Part shown: in pieces, positions 23,352-46,390 of the stretch
How positions within the stretch are numbered: position 1 is the first letter of the stretch
How the letters are laid out: each line of letters begins with the position of its first letter
NCBI GenBank assembly: GCA_028583405.1
Contig: CM053253.1
Coordinates: 12,349,112 to 12,413,111 of the forward strand
Reading direction: 5' to 3'
Length of the DNA: 64,000 bases
Origin: Pogonophryne albipinna
Taxonomy: Eukaryota; Chordata; Actinopteri; Perciformes; Artedidraconidae
The notes under the pieces: generated by a model
The model's input: the letters and a program-made list of their open reading frames with translations, nothing else
What the model was told of the DNA's origin: nothing
The model's database searches: none
Translations under genes and position numbers: made by a program

Positions 23352-25584
23352 AATGGCTATGAATAACTGATCTACATATTCATCTCTTAACACCTTCGTT
23401 TTAAATACTTAACTGAGCGGATGTTGATCCATCAGGTTACAGTTTTGCTGAAAATATTGTACCCGGCATGAAAATCAAACTGAACAGAAGTCAGTTTGAG
23501 ATATCTACAACATTTCTGCACTTACACAACTACTGTAGCCCATTATGAGGACAAAGATATTTTTTTGTTGATAAATAGCAGTAGATGATGAGTGTAGTCC
23601 TTTAGACATGCAGTACTCCCTTAACTTTCAGAAGCCGGAGACAACTTGAACAAGTCACTGTCTGGAACATAGACTCCAAGGCTCCCTGTGGGGTTTTCTT
23701 GTATAAGTAGTAATGTTATTACCCAGCGGCTCCAGCAGCCAAAAAAACGAGTGCAGTTTATATTTTAAAATGATCGTTGTGCTGACTATTACATTTTTTC
23801 GAATTTAAAGACTTTTTGAAAATGTAAAATTGACCCATATCTACATTTTTATGCCCTGCAGTTATTGGCTGCAAATCCTATGCAGTTTCAGCAGATATCA
23901 GTTTGTATATATGTTATTGGAGTCTTCTACTGTTGCCATCTGCACTTTTTGAGATTTTATGTTTATTCTGGCTTTCAGCAAGCGAGTCACATGATGACTT
24001 ATTTCACAGTTTGACCATAAACAACTCATTGTCCCGTTTCATTGTCCATAAACTGGAGAGCACTATAAAATGGATTATGAATCCTTCAGTACAGTCTTTA
24101 TGCAATGTGAAGGAGGCTTTCCAAGAAGTAAATAGCATTGGTGGTTTTACCAAAACTGCTTCTAAGCCTTCTCTTTCATAGGAATTATCATGTGCTTTTA
24201 TTGTAGTGACTAACTCTGCTTAGGGAGGAGGTCAAGGTAGATGGGCAAAAACAATACTTCAACACAGGGACTGCTGTTTGTGCCCTACTGAACAAACCTA
24301 ACCTGTTTTTTTGCAAGTTTGCATTTTGTTTCTGAATTGGAAGGATGTGCGCTTCAACCAATTAAGTCTAAACGTCGGCTAAGGCTGTGGAGGAACAATG
24401 AAAAATATGTCATTGTCCCAGTACTTTAGACTGCACTGTACATATTGTGTCCTGTTCTTGGCAGGATTTACATGGTTTATGCTGGTGGAAACAATGCAGT
24501 TGTCCCACATTCAAACTTAGTTAATTAGGTTACATTTTGTTTTGTCTAACCTAAAGTTGCTCCACTCAAATGACCTGAAGCATCTAATTCTTCTTCCACT
24601 GTTGCTCTCTTGCTGAAGGCATTTCATTGTTCTAGCAGCTGCAATAATTAACTTGGGAAAATAAATGCATCTCACAAGTTAAAGGCACCAGTTCTTCCCC
24701 AGATCTGCAACCTAAGCTCGAGATTACAGATGCTTTTGATCTGTTCTTAAACACAGATTTGTGCGAGTGTGTGTTTCCCTCTGTCGACAATGGGATGAAA
24801 AAATGAAGCGATTAACCCAACCAGAAATCTCATTACGCTCCCGATGCAGAAGCTGCTGTGTTGTGTGAAACCTCTGCACAAGCACATGCAGTATAGTGTA
24901 TTGTGCCTATTTACACACATGTGGGAGAAAAACGCACGGACACACAGCCTAATTTAAGTAAAGACTAAATGATTTTCCTTTGTTCAGAATAGATACAAAC
25001 GATTTGAACAGGTGCAATCTGGAAACACAGCAGGTTGTGCCTATGTGAGTGATTATTGGTGGGTGACTGGAATGATATCACAGGGTATTCTGTCTTTATT
25101 TACCCATATTGATCTGCTTGTTACAATAGTCCAGATGAATGTTTGAGGGAGGAAATTGAAAGCAATTGAGTCTGACGCAACATGGTGTCTGATTCTTGTC
25201 GCAGGTTAAACAGATGCTCGGCTCCTTCTACCCATAAACCACCTGTGCAGCGACTGTAAAACATCCCTCCTAACCAACCCAGTAAATAATGAGGACATGA
25301 ATGGGAATTCTATTACCTGCTAATCTACATTCAAGGACTTATGCTGTGCTGTGAGCTGTGTTAAAGCTCCCCTGGTATTTTCACTATGAGGTTGTTCTTT
25401 TCTGAAGCACCTAAAAGGACAAAAGCTGCTCTAACAGGTTCTCATCTAATTGTGAATATATGTATTTACTCTGCCTCTTAACCTTTCGGTGGTCTTTGAG
25501 ATTTAATAGTGCCTACAATTATGGAAAAAAAAATGAAAAAAAAACTCCAGGGAACAGAAGCACACATGCTTTAAAGGTCCTGCT
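23352..25584. other. Non-coding, no gene seen
   Basis: The 92-codon frame at 23903-24181 is the longest and has no recognisable domain. No repeat termini noticed. Confidence 0.55.
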
Positions 25585-26160
25585 TTCCGAAATCCTACTT
25601 GAGTTAAAGTACACAATAATTATGAGCTTAATTTACTTAAAGTATTACAAGTAAAAGTGCCCATTCAGCAAACTATCTAGCACGGTTACTTAAATATAAT
25701 TACAAATGAGATTATTAATACTGATGTATCAATTTGTAAGAGCCATTTCACTATTGTACCTACTAAGTAAGCTACTGTATATTCTTTACAGTTAGTTTAA
25801 TCCATTGGTTCCCAACCTAATGGTTAAAGAAGGAAAAAAGGTTGAGCTACAGTATATCTGTTTGTTAAGGAGAGTTTGACCCATTTAGACTCTGAACAGT
25901 TACTAAAATGTAACTATTTCATGAATTTAGAAGACATTTTTTTGGTGCATTTGCTAATGTAATTTAATGTAATTGCTATCAACTCATCCTTATTCTTGCA
26001 GAGAGCTCAACGTCATCTGTGTAATTAAAGTAAAGTAACTAAAGCTGTCCAATGCGCGAGAACATTACACCTTTTTACTCTGAAATTAAGTGGAGTAGAA
26101 GTATAAAGTAGCATTAAATGGACAAATTACCTTGAACATGTATCCTAAATACAGTAAATG
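25585..26160 (+). mobile_element. Degenerate hAT-type MITE (AAGTAAAAGTAC family)
   Basis: Left part CTACTTGAGTTAAAGTAC and TTACAAGTAAAAGTGCC; right part AAAGTAACTAAAGCTGTCC and GTGGAGTAGAAGTATAAAGT. The same ordered words occur at 4.4-5.07 kb. Termini and target duplication are lost. The middle (around 25800-25950) is diverged and may hold another small insertion. Confidence 0.6.
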
Positions 26161-26455
26161 GTGTATTGTTAAGGCTTCTGATATATTCTGGACTTCTTGT
26201 GTGCCCCTTCAAATAGTCTTGTACTCTCTATCCAACATTTCTTTTTGGTATCAAAAAGGAGTCTCCCTTCATAAATCCCCTTAATACACTATCATGTGTT
26301 TCCTCTCCCTCACACACACACCCTGTATCTCTTGATCTCTCTCACTACCTCTCACCCCTCCCTCTCTTGCGTGTTTTTGTACAATGCCGCTCAACGCCCC
26401 GTGACAGAGTAAATGCTGACATCAACACCTGTTCCCTGAAGGTCACCCAGATCTC

Positions 26456-29053
<2,598 letters not shown>

Positions 29054-29799
29054 AGGAAAAAAAACAAGCTCAACCTTGACAAGACTGAACTGCTTTTCCT
29101 TCCGGGAAAAGATTGTCCCACTCTTGACCTAACAATCAACATCGGCACCTCTGTTGTTTCCCCGACTCAGACTGCAAGGAATCTGGGTGTGACCCTAGAT
29201 AACAACCTGTCCTTCACTGCAAACATCGCTGCTACAACCCGTTGCTGCAGATACACGCTTTACAACATCAGGAGGATACGTCCCCAGCTGACCCAGAAAG
29301 CGACGCAGATTCTGGTCCAGGCTCTCGTCATCTCACGCCTAGACTACTGCAACTCCCTCCTGGCTGGTCTACCTGCATGTGCCATCCGACCTCTGCAGCT
29401 CATCCAGAATGCAGCTGCTCGCCTGGTCTTCAACCTTCCTAAATTCTCCCACACCACGCCGCTCCTCCGCTCCCTCCACTGGCTTCCGGTAACTGCAAGA
29501 ATCCACTTCAAGACAATGGTACTTGCGTACCATGCTGCGAATGGATCTGGCCCTTCCTACATCCAGGACATGGTTAAACTGTACACCCCAGCACGTGCAC
29601 TCCGCTCTGCATCAACCAAACTGCTGCACCCTCGCTGCGAAGGGGACCCAAGTTCCCATCAGCAAAAACACGTGGGTTTGCTATGCTGGCTCCAAAATGG
29701 TGGAATGAGCTCCCCATTGACATCAGGACAGCAGATAGCTTACACACCTTCCAGCGCAGACTGAAAACTCATCTCTTTCGACTCCACTTCGAGCAATAG
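29054..29799 (+). pseudogene. L2-type reverse transcriptase C-terminal fragment
   Basis: The open frame runs from about 29066 (LNLDKTELLFLP) through ARNLGVTLDNNLSFTANI, the stretch after RT motif E, to ISRLDYCNSLLAGLP and RSLHWLPVTARIHFKTMVLA, signatures of the thumb and C-terminal domain in L2/CR1-type LINEs. Around 29650-29690 the frame shifts; the true C-terminus (WWNELPIDIRTADSLHTFQR, then stop at 29797-29799) lies in another frame. The palm with the catalytic Asp residues is absent. Inactive. Confidence 0.88.
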
Positions 29800-30001
29800 A
29801 ACTATTAACAACACACTGACAGTATATACTAATAAAGAGCTGGCTTATCTAAAGCCAGTTGAGTAGCACTTGAAATGTTTTTGCTCTATGAAGCCTGATG
29901 TACTTATATGATTCTGTTTTCTTCAAGTTTCTATTTTGTTGGTCGAACGCACTTATTGTAAGTCGCTTTGGATAAAAGCGTCAGCTAAATGCAATGTAAT
30001 G
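29054..30001 (+). mobile_element. L2-type LINE, 5'-truncated copy
   Basis: 3' part of a LINE: the last third of the reverse transcriptase ORF, a 3' UTR of about 200 nt, and the conserved end GTCGCTTTGGATAAAAGCGT followed by AAATGCAATGTAATGG. That end is characteristic of fish L2-group LINEs and of SINEs that borrow their tail. 5' truncation at about 29054 is the normal outcome of incomplete reverse transcription. Confidence 0.85.
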
Positions 30002-32273
30002 GAATCAGACTAATTACAAAACTTTGCACAGACAGAAAGGATATAGCAAGAGATCTGATAGGCTGGACATTCTGCAGTGCAGTAATGCCTGTAGCCATTA
30101 AAACAACTGATATTTTTCATTTCCAGCCGATAATATTGAACCGAGTTTTATTGTTTTTTAAAGCCTCCATATAACACATTGGTTGTGTCCGCTGCGTTTC
30201 AGTTGACAGTGCCTTTTGCTCCCTGTGCATTGGGATATTAGATGAAAAATGAATTAAAGTCAAACGATTGGTGTTGTTACTTGTCTAGAGTCTAGTCTAG
30301 AGTGTACTGTAAGCGTAGGGTACATTTAAAGTTTCCTTTGTGATCTCATTTTGTTCTCTTTTACTTCAATTGAGAGTTGTGTTGTTAGGACTTCTTTTAT
30401 ACTGATTTTGCATTGTTGCTGCTTTTCAATTGTTTTTATAAGCTGTGAAAATGAGACAGATCGTTGTTTTCAAAATCATTATGTCGCAAAAACATATTTA
30501 CCACTCTTCTGTCCCAAAGATCTGAAAGCAGTTGAAAAGCCCTTCTGTGTAATACTGATTTACGAGTGTTTATTTTAAATGAATGCCTTGAGGTAAGGTA
30601 ACAATCCCTTTCATCGCCTCCCTGCTGTATTTTAGTGTTTGCTAGGTTAAAGTGTCTATGTTAAACAGCGTAACTGTGATTTTGAATGACAAAAGAAGAA
30701 CAAAATGAATCAGACACGTTAAACAGAGAAGTCAAAAATGATGTGGCGTATTGTTGTTGGAGAAGATAATATGTGTTAAGTGATTCAACTTGTTTCAAAA
30801 TAATTGCATTCACAATTATAGCAAAAAAAGAAAGGAAACATTATTGTCAAGAGCTTTTTGTTTGGCTCTGCCTTACCTACTGCCCACCAACAGTCACATT
30901 CACAGGGAGGCTGGAAATCCTGCAGCTTATTTTAATCAGTCAGTCTTTGTCTGCCTCTCTGTATAGTGCTGTGCAGTAAATGAAAAGTTAGCAAGTGATT
31001 TATAGAAGCAAGACACTGACGAGACGCTGCAGTTGTTCCTTCTGGAGACGACGCCACTGTGCAAATCTACCTTTGAGGTGCTCGGTAAACGCCTTATTTT
31101 CATGGACACGTTTGCATTTCAAAGGAATATAACTATGAAAATGTCAAAAAGTTCAAGTCATCAGAGTAGGACAGCATTACCTGTCTCAACATGACAACAT
31201 CATTACAGCTAACCTCCACAGCCAAGCACATCTGAACCACACAGGTGGCTGCCATGTATCTGTGACTCCATTTGATGCGGCTTCACTCACATTTAAATGT
31301 AAAGCGATGCAATTTACCACCTGAGCTACAAACACTACCTCGGCAGCTGTAAAAATGCTACCCGTTTAAATAAAAGAAGGGTAGATGATCTCATAAGCAA
31401 TATAAAAAGAAATAACATGCCATTTGGTGAATGCTTTTATACGGACCATCAAACATAATGCATGCATACATTTGATGTTACCACACAGCAAGAGACACAT
31501 CTACAATGATAGCAAATATATAAAATAGCAAAATATGTAATCATTCATTCATGAAGCACTAATAATAACTACAACAACTGAATACTGAAGCACTATGTAC
31601 CATTACACTACTACCATTATGTCATTGATCAATTTTGAGCTCAAAAGTCGTGCACAATATTGCTCCATGTACAATTACAAGTTAAAAATGTATTTATTTA
31701 TTTATTTCAGTGAGAGTCACACTTTTCACTTCATCCACTAAGATAAATCCTGCAGGCGATTGAACGAACAACTGTTCAGTTACTCGCCTGCTTCTCCAGA
31801 CTTTAGGCCAACTCTGCCCTGTGTCTAGCTCACTGTTTCTAAATCTGAAAATCGATCACTTTGGCAGCCTAATACCACGACTAAGCTCTACCCTTCAATA
31901 CAAGATTAAGCTGTATCTCTATCTTTATGTAACATGGATCGTCAACTGGTGCAAATGCTGACTTTATTGCCTGGGTCATCTTTTGGAATTTTGTCATGTA
32001 CGTAGTTATCACAAATATGACTTTTTACGGGCTTCCTCTTTTCAAATAATTAAACCAGAAGTATATACAGTAAAAGTTTTCTTTAAACCAAGTCATGGAG
32101 CTAACTGGAGTCAGCTCAATAAGCCAGCTGGCTACAGCTGATACCACATCTGTCAAATCTGACTATCTCTAGCTACAAACCAGAAGCCTGAAGGAACCAT
32201 TGTTTTAAAAATGGCTACGAATTTTAAGTAGTTAATTTCATTTCTGTAGCTTTGTTAATATTAGTCTAATATT
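30002..32273. other. Non-coding, no gene seen
   Basis: AT-rich; no frame longer than 75 codons. A short TTTA run lies near 31692-31705. Confidence 0.55.
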
Positions 32274-32425
32274 GGGCCGCTGCTTAGCTGAGTTGGTTGA
32301 GCAGGCTCGGTCCCCAATGTTTTGAATCCTGGCTGGCACCATTTGCGGCTTGTCATCCCCTCTTTCTCCCCCTTTCAACACTTCACTTAACAAAGGCACT
32401 GGTTGCCAAAATAAAAGAAATATAT
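32274..32425 (+). mobile_element. tRNA-derived SINE (family B)
   Basis: GGGCCGCTGCTTAGCTGAGT with an A-box-like TAGCTGAGTTGG (32285-32296), then TTTGAATCCTGGCTGG as a degenerate B-box. The body CTTGTCATCCCCTCTTTCTC is typical of a common fish SINE. Ends in AAATAAAAGAAATATATATA. Different from the family A SINEs. Confidence 0.65.
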
Positions 32426-33572
32426 ATATGAGCCTGAGAATGTTCAGTTTGACAGGCAACAGTAGCTAATGGAACCCATCTTACTAAGAGGCTGATTGTT
32501 TAATTGTTATACACACCAAACCATATACCGTTAGATTAACATGAAGTACGCTATGATTAGATACGAGTCTATATACAGTAGAGTACCTTCAGTTCATGGG
32601 TTTGCACAAACATAAGAATGGCATCTACTGTAACAGGAGAATGTTTATGCTGTAGCTTCAGCAAATCCTTTGTAAAGGAATCGCAAGTGTTGACGAAGGG
32701 CTGTACAGGCTGTAAGATTCACAAACTGGAGGATAGCATTGTATTTTCTAGAAACAAGAGTTTGCTTTGTAGTATATGAATCAGACATATTCACTTATAA
32801 TTGTGGCCCATAAGAAAAAATCTTGTTTACAAAATATCGACTGATGTAGTGATTTAAATTAATCCTGTCATGTTTTCAATGACACAACATGCTCAAGTTT
32901 ACATACCTGGCTTGTTCCTACAAATAGGGTTTCTTCATGAGCAAGTCAATGCTGAGCAGTTCCAATGTGTGAAATTGAATAGTTTCATCTTATTCGTGAG
33001 AGCCAGAGTGTTTAGAGATCAAAGTGAACATTTGATAGTTTTTCCCCCTGAACATATATTACCTTAAGGTAATGGGATGATAAGAAAATATTCATACTTT
33101 GAATTTTTTTCCATTATCAGATTTTAATTTCCTTTGGCCAAATTCATTCCCTGCTTCGTTGCTGCACAAGCATATTTTGAATCACAACGGTCCATTTCAT
33201 CCCTTCGCCTTGTGTGTTATCTTTTCGGACAGCTCTCATATGCAAATACATGTACCCCAGGTTGGTTGGTTGGTTGGTTGGTTGATTGCTTACATAATGC
33301 TCCTACTCCTAATGCTAATCTGTTCTCTTACCTATAGAAATACCCCTGAACCGTGGGAATATGGCATACACGTTTCTTCTCCAATATGGAGGAATATAAT
33401 ATGATATTATCATAAACCATTAAAACAAAACTCAGTGGAATTTATATTAACAACGCAACAGTGCTAATTCAGGCATTTTCCTCATATTCACACATCAAAC
33501 ATCTTCCATCTGGTCTGTCATAAGTGACCTACATGGGCATGACATGCTGGCTCCCTACATCATTTCTTCCAA
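32426..33572. other. Non-coding, no gene seen
   Basis: Only a short GGTT run (about 33260-33283) stands out. Confidence 0.55.
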
Positions 33573-33887
<315 letters not shown>

Positions 33888-36020
33888 ACCTCCCTTCCTC
33901 CTCTGACCCAACCTGTCGTCTCTGAGCCATTCCAGGGCATTTAGCAATGTTTGCCCCAGCTGAACCCTGGTCCACCTCACAGCTCCTCAGGGGGCGTTTC
34001 TCATAGCTCAGCCTGATCTGCGGCTCACCAGCTGGGGCCGACCCCCTCGGGGGAAGAGGCAGGAGGTGGAGGATGGAGAAGGAGTGGCGACTCTGCTCCA
34101 AGACAACAACAGAGTGTGAAAAGCTCCAGAGTTTGACAAGATGACCCTGAGGCCCTGGGTGATATGAACACACAATCACACATCTGACACAACCACCTCT
34201 ACTGATGCTTTCTCCTACGTAAAAGTCAGTATGCAAATATGCACAGGGCACTTCATACCTAAACACTTGTTTTAAATACTGATCGAGGTTTTAATCTACC
34301 AGCAAATAATGAAATAGAAAAACAAAGAATAATGAATATACAGTGCTAGGGTCAGTGAGGCCATTTTACCTGGATGTGTGTGTGGGAGTATTGGAACCAT
34401 TCGGATGATAGATGTCAACTTCCTGCAGGTAGATAATGATTGCATTGCATCTGGCTCTTTTAAGGTATATGAAAGAGATGTGAACAGTGTTCTACTATTG
34501 TCACAAACTGCGTTGTTATCATAGAGATAGCAAATCAAAACCAATGTCTTCTTCTTGCCGAAAGACACCAAACTGAAGATATAGAGGCCGACGGGAATGC
34601 ATTGCCTCTGCTGGCTATACTTTAAACTCTGAGAAAGCATCAGGGGTTACTAGGCACTTTGAAGTTTAATCTGCGCTATTGATCATGATGTGAAGCTTCG
34701 TGCTCTCCGCCTGAGGGATCTCTGCTTTTTTCATAAAGGGGTTAATCTCCGGTAATCATAATCATCCCTGCATTTTCTCTTTCTCAACACAAGGAAGGCT
34801 ATTCAGTTCTTGTACTGAGGGCTATGTTGTTATCCCGTTGGTCTCTGTGTGTGAGTGTATTTGTGTGTGTTGTGTAGTTGCCAGCAGCTCTAAGAGGGGA
34901 AATCAGAGCCATGGAGGGATCCAGATGAGGAGCCGACTCAACGCTACAGGGAACTACTTCCATGTGCAATACTTACACTCCTGGAGGTAACACAGGGGAA
35001 ACTAATCGACTAATCACTGCCACACTATCGAGAACCTGTTCCTGCGGGAAGCCGAGTAGTGAGAGTTATAAAACAAGCCACATGTTCTCATAAGCAGTAT
35101 CCTCACTTGCCATTTCACAGGCAGGGGACAAAATAGCAAAAATAGCCCTGCAGTAAACACCAGTTTAGTGAAGCTCATGATGCTTTTTGTGGATATTTCC
35201 GAGGTACTTATTACATTTTGAAGCCATTTTTTAGGCCAATGTTTGGAAGTATTGTCACACAAGGTCATTCAGAGTTTGCTTTGGTCCAATATCCCTCTGA
35301 CAGTATGCTTTTCTGTTTACAAAGTCTTCATAATGTTGTGCATAGTACTGTATGATCTTTTTTGTTATTGCCACTTAATCTTATGAAACAAAAACTTCTT
35401 ATTGACTTCTTCAGTCTATTATCTATTCAAACAACACCTTTTAGTTAAATGTATAGACATATGATCTTTTGATCAATTGTTTCATTTAATAATATGGATT
35501 CATGAAAAATTAAAAATATTTATGTGTCAGTGTCCATACATGTATGCATATACATAAGTTGTGTATGTTTTGGCAGAAAACTTAAAAATGTGTTCCATTT
35601 TCTGTTTAAATATTGTCTGAGACTCTAGGGGTTACATTTTGGACCTAATCATGATACAGTACGTCTCCTCAGTAATAGCCAGAGTGGTTGCACCCTCAAT
35701 TTCTCTTCAGTGCTTTTACCCAGATGCAGCGGAGGGACATCATGGCACTTACACATGCAGCTGCTAAAAGCTGCCCCCCATTGACTCTCACCTCTGAGTA
35801 ACACAGATAAACATACAGCTTCAGACTCAGCGGGCAATAACTGAATGTCTGTGTGTTACTGTGTACTGTTGAGAGCTTCATAGTATGTTGAATACTTAAA
35901 ACGAAAGTTAGTTATAATCAAATATAATCAATTATATTCTTGTATAACCCACAATGAAAATGCTTCATATTTTAGGTTTTCTATAGTTACAGTATAAACA
36001 AAACCAAGTGGTTTGTTAAG
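33888..36020. other. Non-coding, no gene seen
   Basis: The 126-codon minus frame at 33886-34266 and the 114-codon frame at 34296-34640 were inspected: no domain, no supporting splice sites. Not called as genes. Confidence 0.5.
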
Positions 36021-36150
36021 TTGAGTGTAAGACCTATAATGATTTATGGGTGTGAGTGATAAGAGAATAGGCAGTTTCTTCCCTCTCCTCTCACAGCAGG
36101 GAGGGGGCTCCGGACCTAAGGAGAAATGCATTGAGGCCTCAAAAAGGTGG

Positions 36151-36252
36151 TTATGCCATAGCCATAGAATATGTCTGGTCATGTCCCTTTTTACGCAAAC
36201 ATGGGAAGGTGTGTCTTATGCCATAAGCTATGGAATATGTCTGGTCATGTCC
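36151..36252 (+). repeat. Pair of 36-37-bp direct repeats
   Basis: Copies at 36151-36186 and 36216-36252 share TTATGCCATA and GAATATGTCTGGTCATGTCC. Confidence 0.9.
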
Positions 36253-36546
36253 AGCCCTGTACATCAGAGGCCATGCCCAGTTTTGTTTCATTGGTTTGGG
36301 TATGGAGGAGGTGTTTTTGGGGTTTCTATCCTGTTTTTCGAGCATAAAGAGATTGGCTTTTTGGAGAGAGCGCGAGAGAGAGGGGGATTTGCCCCTGGTA
36401 TACTCTCTCCCGGTAGGCTCTGTCCTTCAGAGCTGGGTTAATAGCTCTCGGTAAAGGTTCTCTCAAACTTGGTAAATATCTCTTGATTTTCTTCGTTGAA
36501 AGCTGAGTGAATTACTTTGTGAATGAGTGGAATGAATTGAGATGTG

Positions 36547-36756
36547 TATGTGAGTATTAGTAACCGCCACCTGTGTGGACCTTCCTCCGAATTCATGCGG
36601 ATAGGAATGGGTTTTTGAATGTTATTCCCGCCATCTGTGTCGGAAAACGTGTATGAATATTAGTACCCGCCACCTGTGAGGACCTTCCTCCGAATTCATG
36701 CGGATAGGAATGAGTTTTTGAATGTTATTCCCGCCGTCTGTGTCGGAAAAAAGGTA
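36547..36756 (+). repeat. Tandem duplication, period 103 bp
   Basis: Two adjacent units share TATTAGTA, CCGCCACCTGTG, GACCTTCCTCCGAATTCATG and CGGATAGGAATG; ATTCATGCGG recurs at 36591 and 36694, giving the period. Each unit also holds a diverged half-repeat (CCGCCACCTGTG versus CCGCCATCTGTG). A few mismatches separate the units. Confidence 0.9.
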
Positions 36757-37130
36757 TGAAATTGATGTGAATTGATTGGGTGAAAATGAAAGTTTGAATG
36801 TGCTTTTTATTATCACCGGTCTTTTTATGAGGAAATGCCTCTAAATTCTATCGGGAGATTTTAAATGTCACAACTGAATTGGGCAGTTGAAGTTAAACAT
36901 TTTGGTAATAAATGTAAGACTGTGAATTAAAGTTTCATATTTGAACATGATCACAGCATCATTTTGTTTAGTATGATTATAATGTTGTAAAGAGAGAAGG
37001 TAAAAACCCTGTATTAGTTTGGACCTATTTTTCTTCAAATAAACTGATCCCACCTTTTTGGACTGGGACAACTTAAAAGACATCTGTGCTCTCCTCTCCT
37101 GCTTCAAAGGTAAGATTGCACCCTGCCACA

Positions 37131-45278
<8,148 letters not shown>

Positions 45279-45842
45279 AGGCTTCCACCGGGTCCGTCTG
45301 TGCCGCGCTGCGCCGCGTTACGGCTGCGCCGCGTTACGGCTGCGCCGCGGCGGTTGTGAGGATCGCGGCCACTCTAGTCAATGGGTGCTATTCCACCACA
45401 CGCGCCGCGTTACGGCTCAGACGCGTCCCAGAAGCGGCTCGGCGCAGCGCTTCTCTAAAATTAGGATGAATCCTATTTTTTGCCGCGGCGCAGCCGTAAC
45501 GTAAGGTCGGGCAGGCAGCCCCCCCTCGCAGGAAGTGGAAAGGTGAGCATCCGGGCCAGGCCCATCCCCCACATATACTAATTTAGCAGACCCCCCTCCT
45601 TCATCACAACACCTCCACTAGGATACGCACAATGGACGAGGTTTTCATCATGGAAGTGGAAAAACACACTATTTTATATGATGTAACCAATGCTTACTAC
45701 AAGGACAACATCAGAAAGGACAAGGCCGGGTTTTTAGTCGCTGCAGTTTGTGGAGTGGAAGGTAACAACTACATATTAATGTTTTAAAGTTAATTAATAC
45801 GCAGCCGTGACGCGGCGCAGACGGACCCAGTGGAAACTGGGG
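45279..45842 (+). mobile_element. PIF/Harbinger-like non-autonomous element
   Basis: Left end GGCTTCCACCGGGTCCGTCT, right end GACGGACCCAGTGGAAACTG: inverted repeats with a few mismatches, continuing inward as CpG-rich GCGCCGCGTTACGGCTGCGC repeats. The interior has an exon for a MADF-domain protein, the usual second gene of PIF/Harbinger elements. The 3-bp target duplication expected for this superfamily could not be fixed because the outermost bases are ambiguous. Confidence 0.7.
45632..45761 (+). pseudogene. MADF-domain first exon of a Harbinger-like element
   Basis: ATG at 45632 gives MDEVFIMEVEKHTILYDVTN, then YYKDNIRKDKAGFLVAAVCG. It aligns by eye with MADF domains (E-V-x-x-H/Y-x-x-LYD, then a basic stretch and a hydrophobic AA-V-x-G helix); the usual Trp is replaced by Phe. 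The exon is 130 nt and ends in phase 1 at a GTAACA donor (45762). The element has no downstream exon, so only a truncated peptide could be made before stops in the intron. Its counterpart at 2692-2833 has identical length and phase. Confidence 0.65.
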
Positions 45843-46390
45843 GTAAGGGAGCACACACGTTGCCAGCTCCAGCTCAACAAAAAGGTGTTAGCCGGTGAGG
45901 AGCTGTGTACAGTGACTGCACCAGATAAACACACACAAGGTAGGCCTATGCGAGAGGTTGAAAGTATCTGTCACACAGATGGGCTAGCTGTAGTACAAAT
46001 ACCAGGTGAAAGCAATTCTACTGGACCCATATACAACTACTTTGCACATAATGCATGCTCACTTACACACATGAATCAATACAAATGGGCATAAGCAGAG
46101 GTTTTTCAGTTCGTCAAGTGGTCAGAGTACCCACATTGGTTTCTTTTTTGGCCTTTAATCTCAAACTAGTCTACCAACAAGGCAAGTGGAGGCAGATCAT
46201 TTCCCCCCCTGAAGTGTCACCACAATCTCCCAAATCTCTGCATCCTCCAAGTAAAAAGGTTTGCTTGCTTGCTTTCTCTCACTCATTTAGTTTTGCTGTA
46301 GCATGTTCCAAGTTTGCTCAAGTAGAGAAGATGCATTAAAACTGAACATAATTTAGTTATAAATAAAAGTGAGATGTAAATTATTTTTTT
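45843..46390. other. Unassigned; exon-like pieces, no firm call
   Basis: Just right of the Harbinger-like element, the plus strand has an open segment containing CQLQLNKKVLAGEELCTVTA that ends at CACAAG|GTAGGC, a plausible splice donor (about 45939-45944), and a further open stretch at about 46130-46260. I do not recognise the peptides. They may be decayed transposon exons. Confidence 0.25.

Larger units (their letters stand above)
36021..37130 (+). repeat. LTR-like / repeat-rich block, unclassified
   Basis: This 1.1-kb stretch differs from its flanks: internal direct repeats (36151-36252 and 36547-36756), a purine-rich run (AGAGAGCGCGAGAGAGAGGG, about 36364), and near the end an AATAAA-like CAAATAAACTGATCCCAC followed by TTCAAAGGTAAGATTG. 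These are compatible with a solo LTR (repeats in U3, polyadenylation signal in R), but I found no matching second LTR, clear TG..CA ends or target duplication. Boundaries are rough. Confidence 0.35.
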
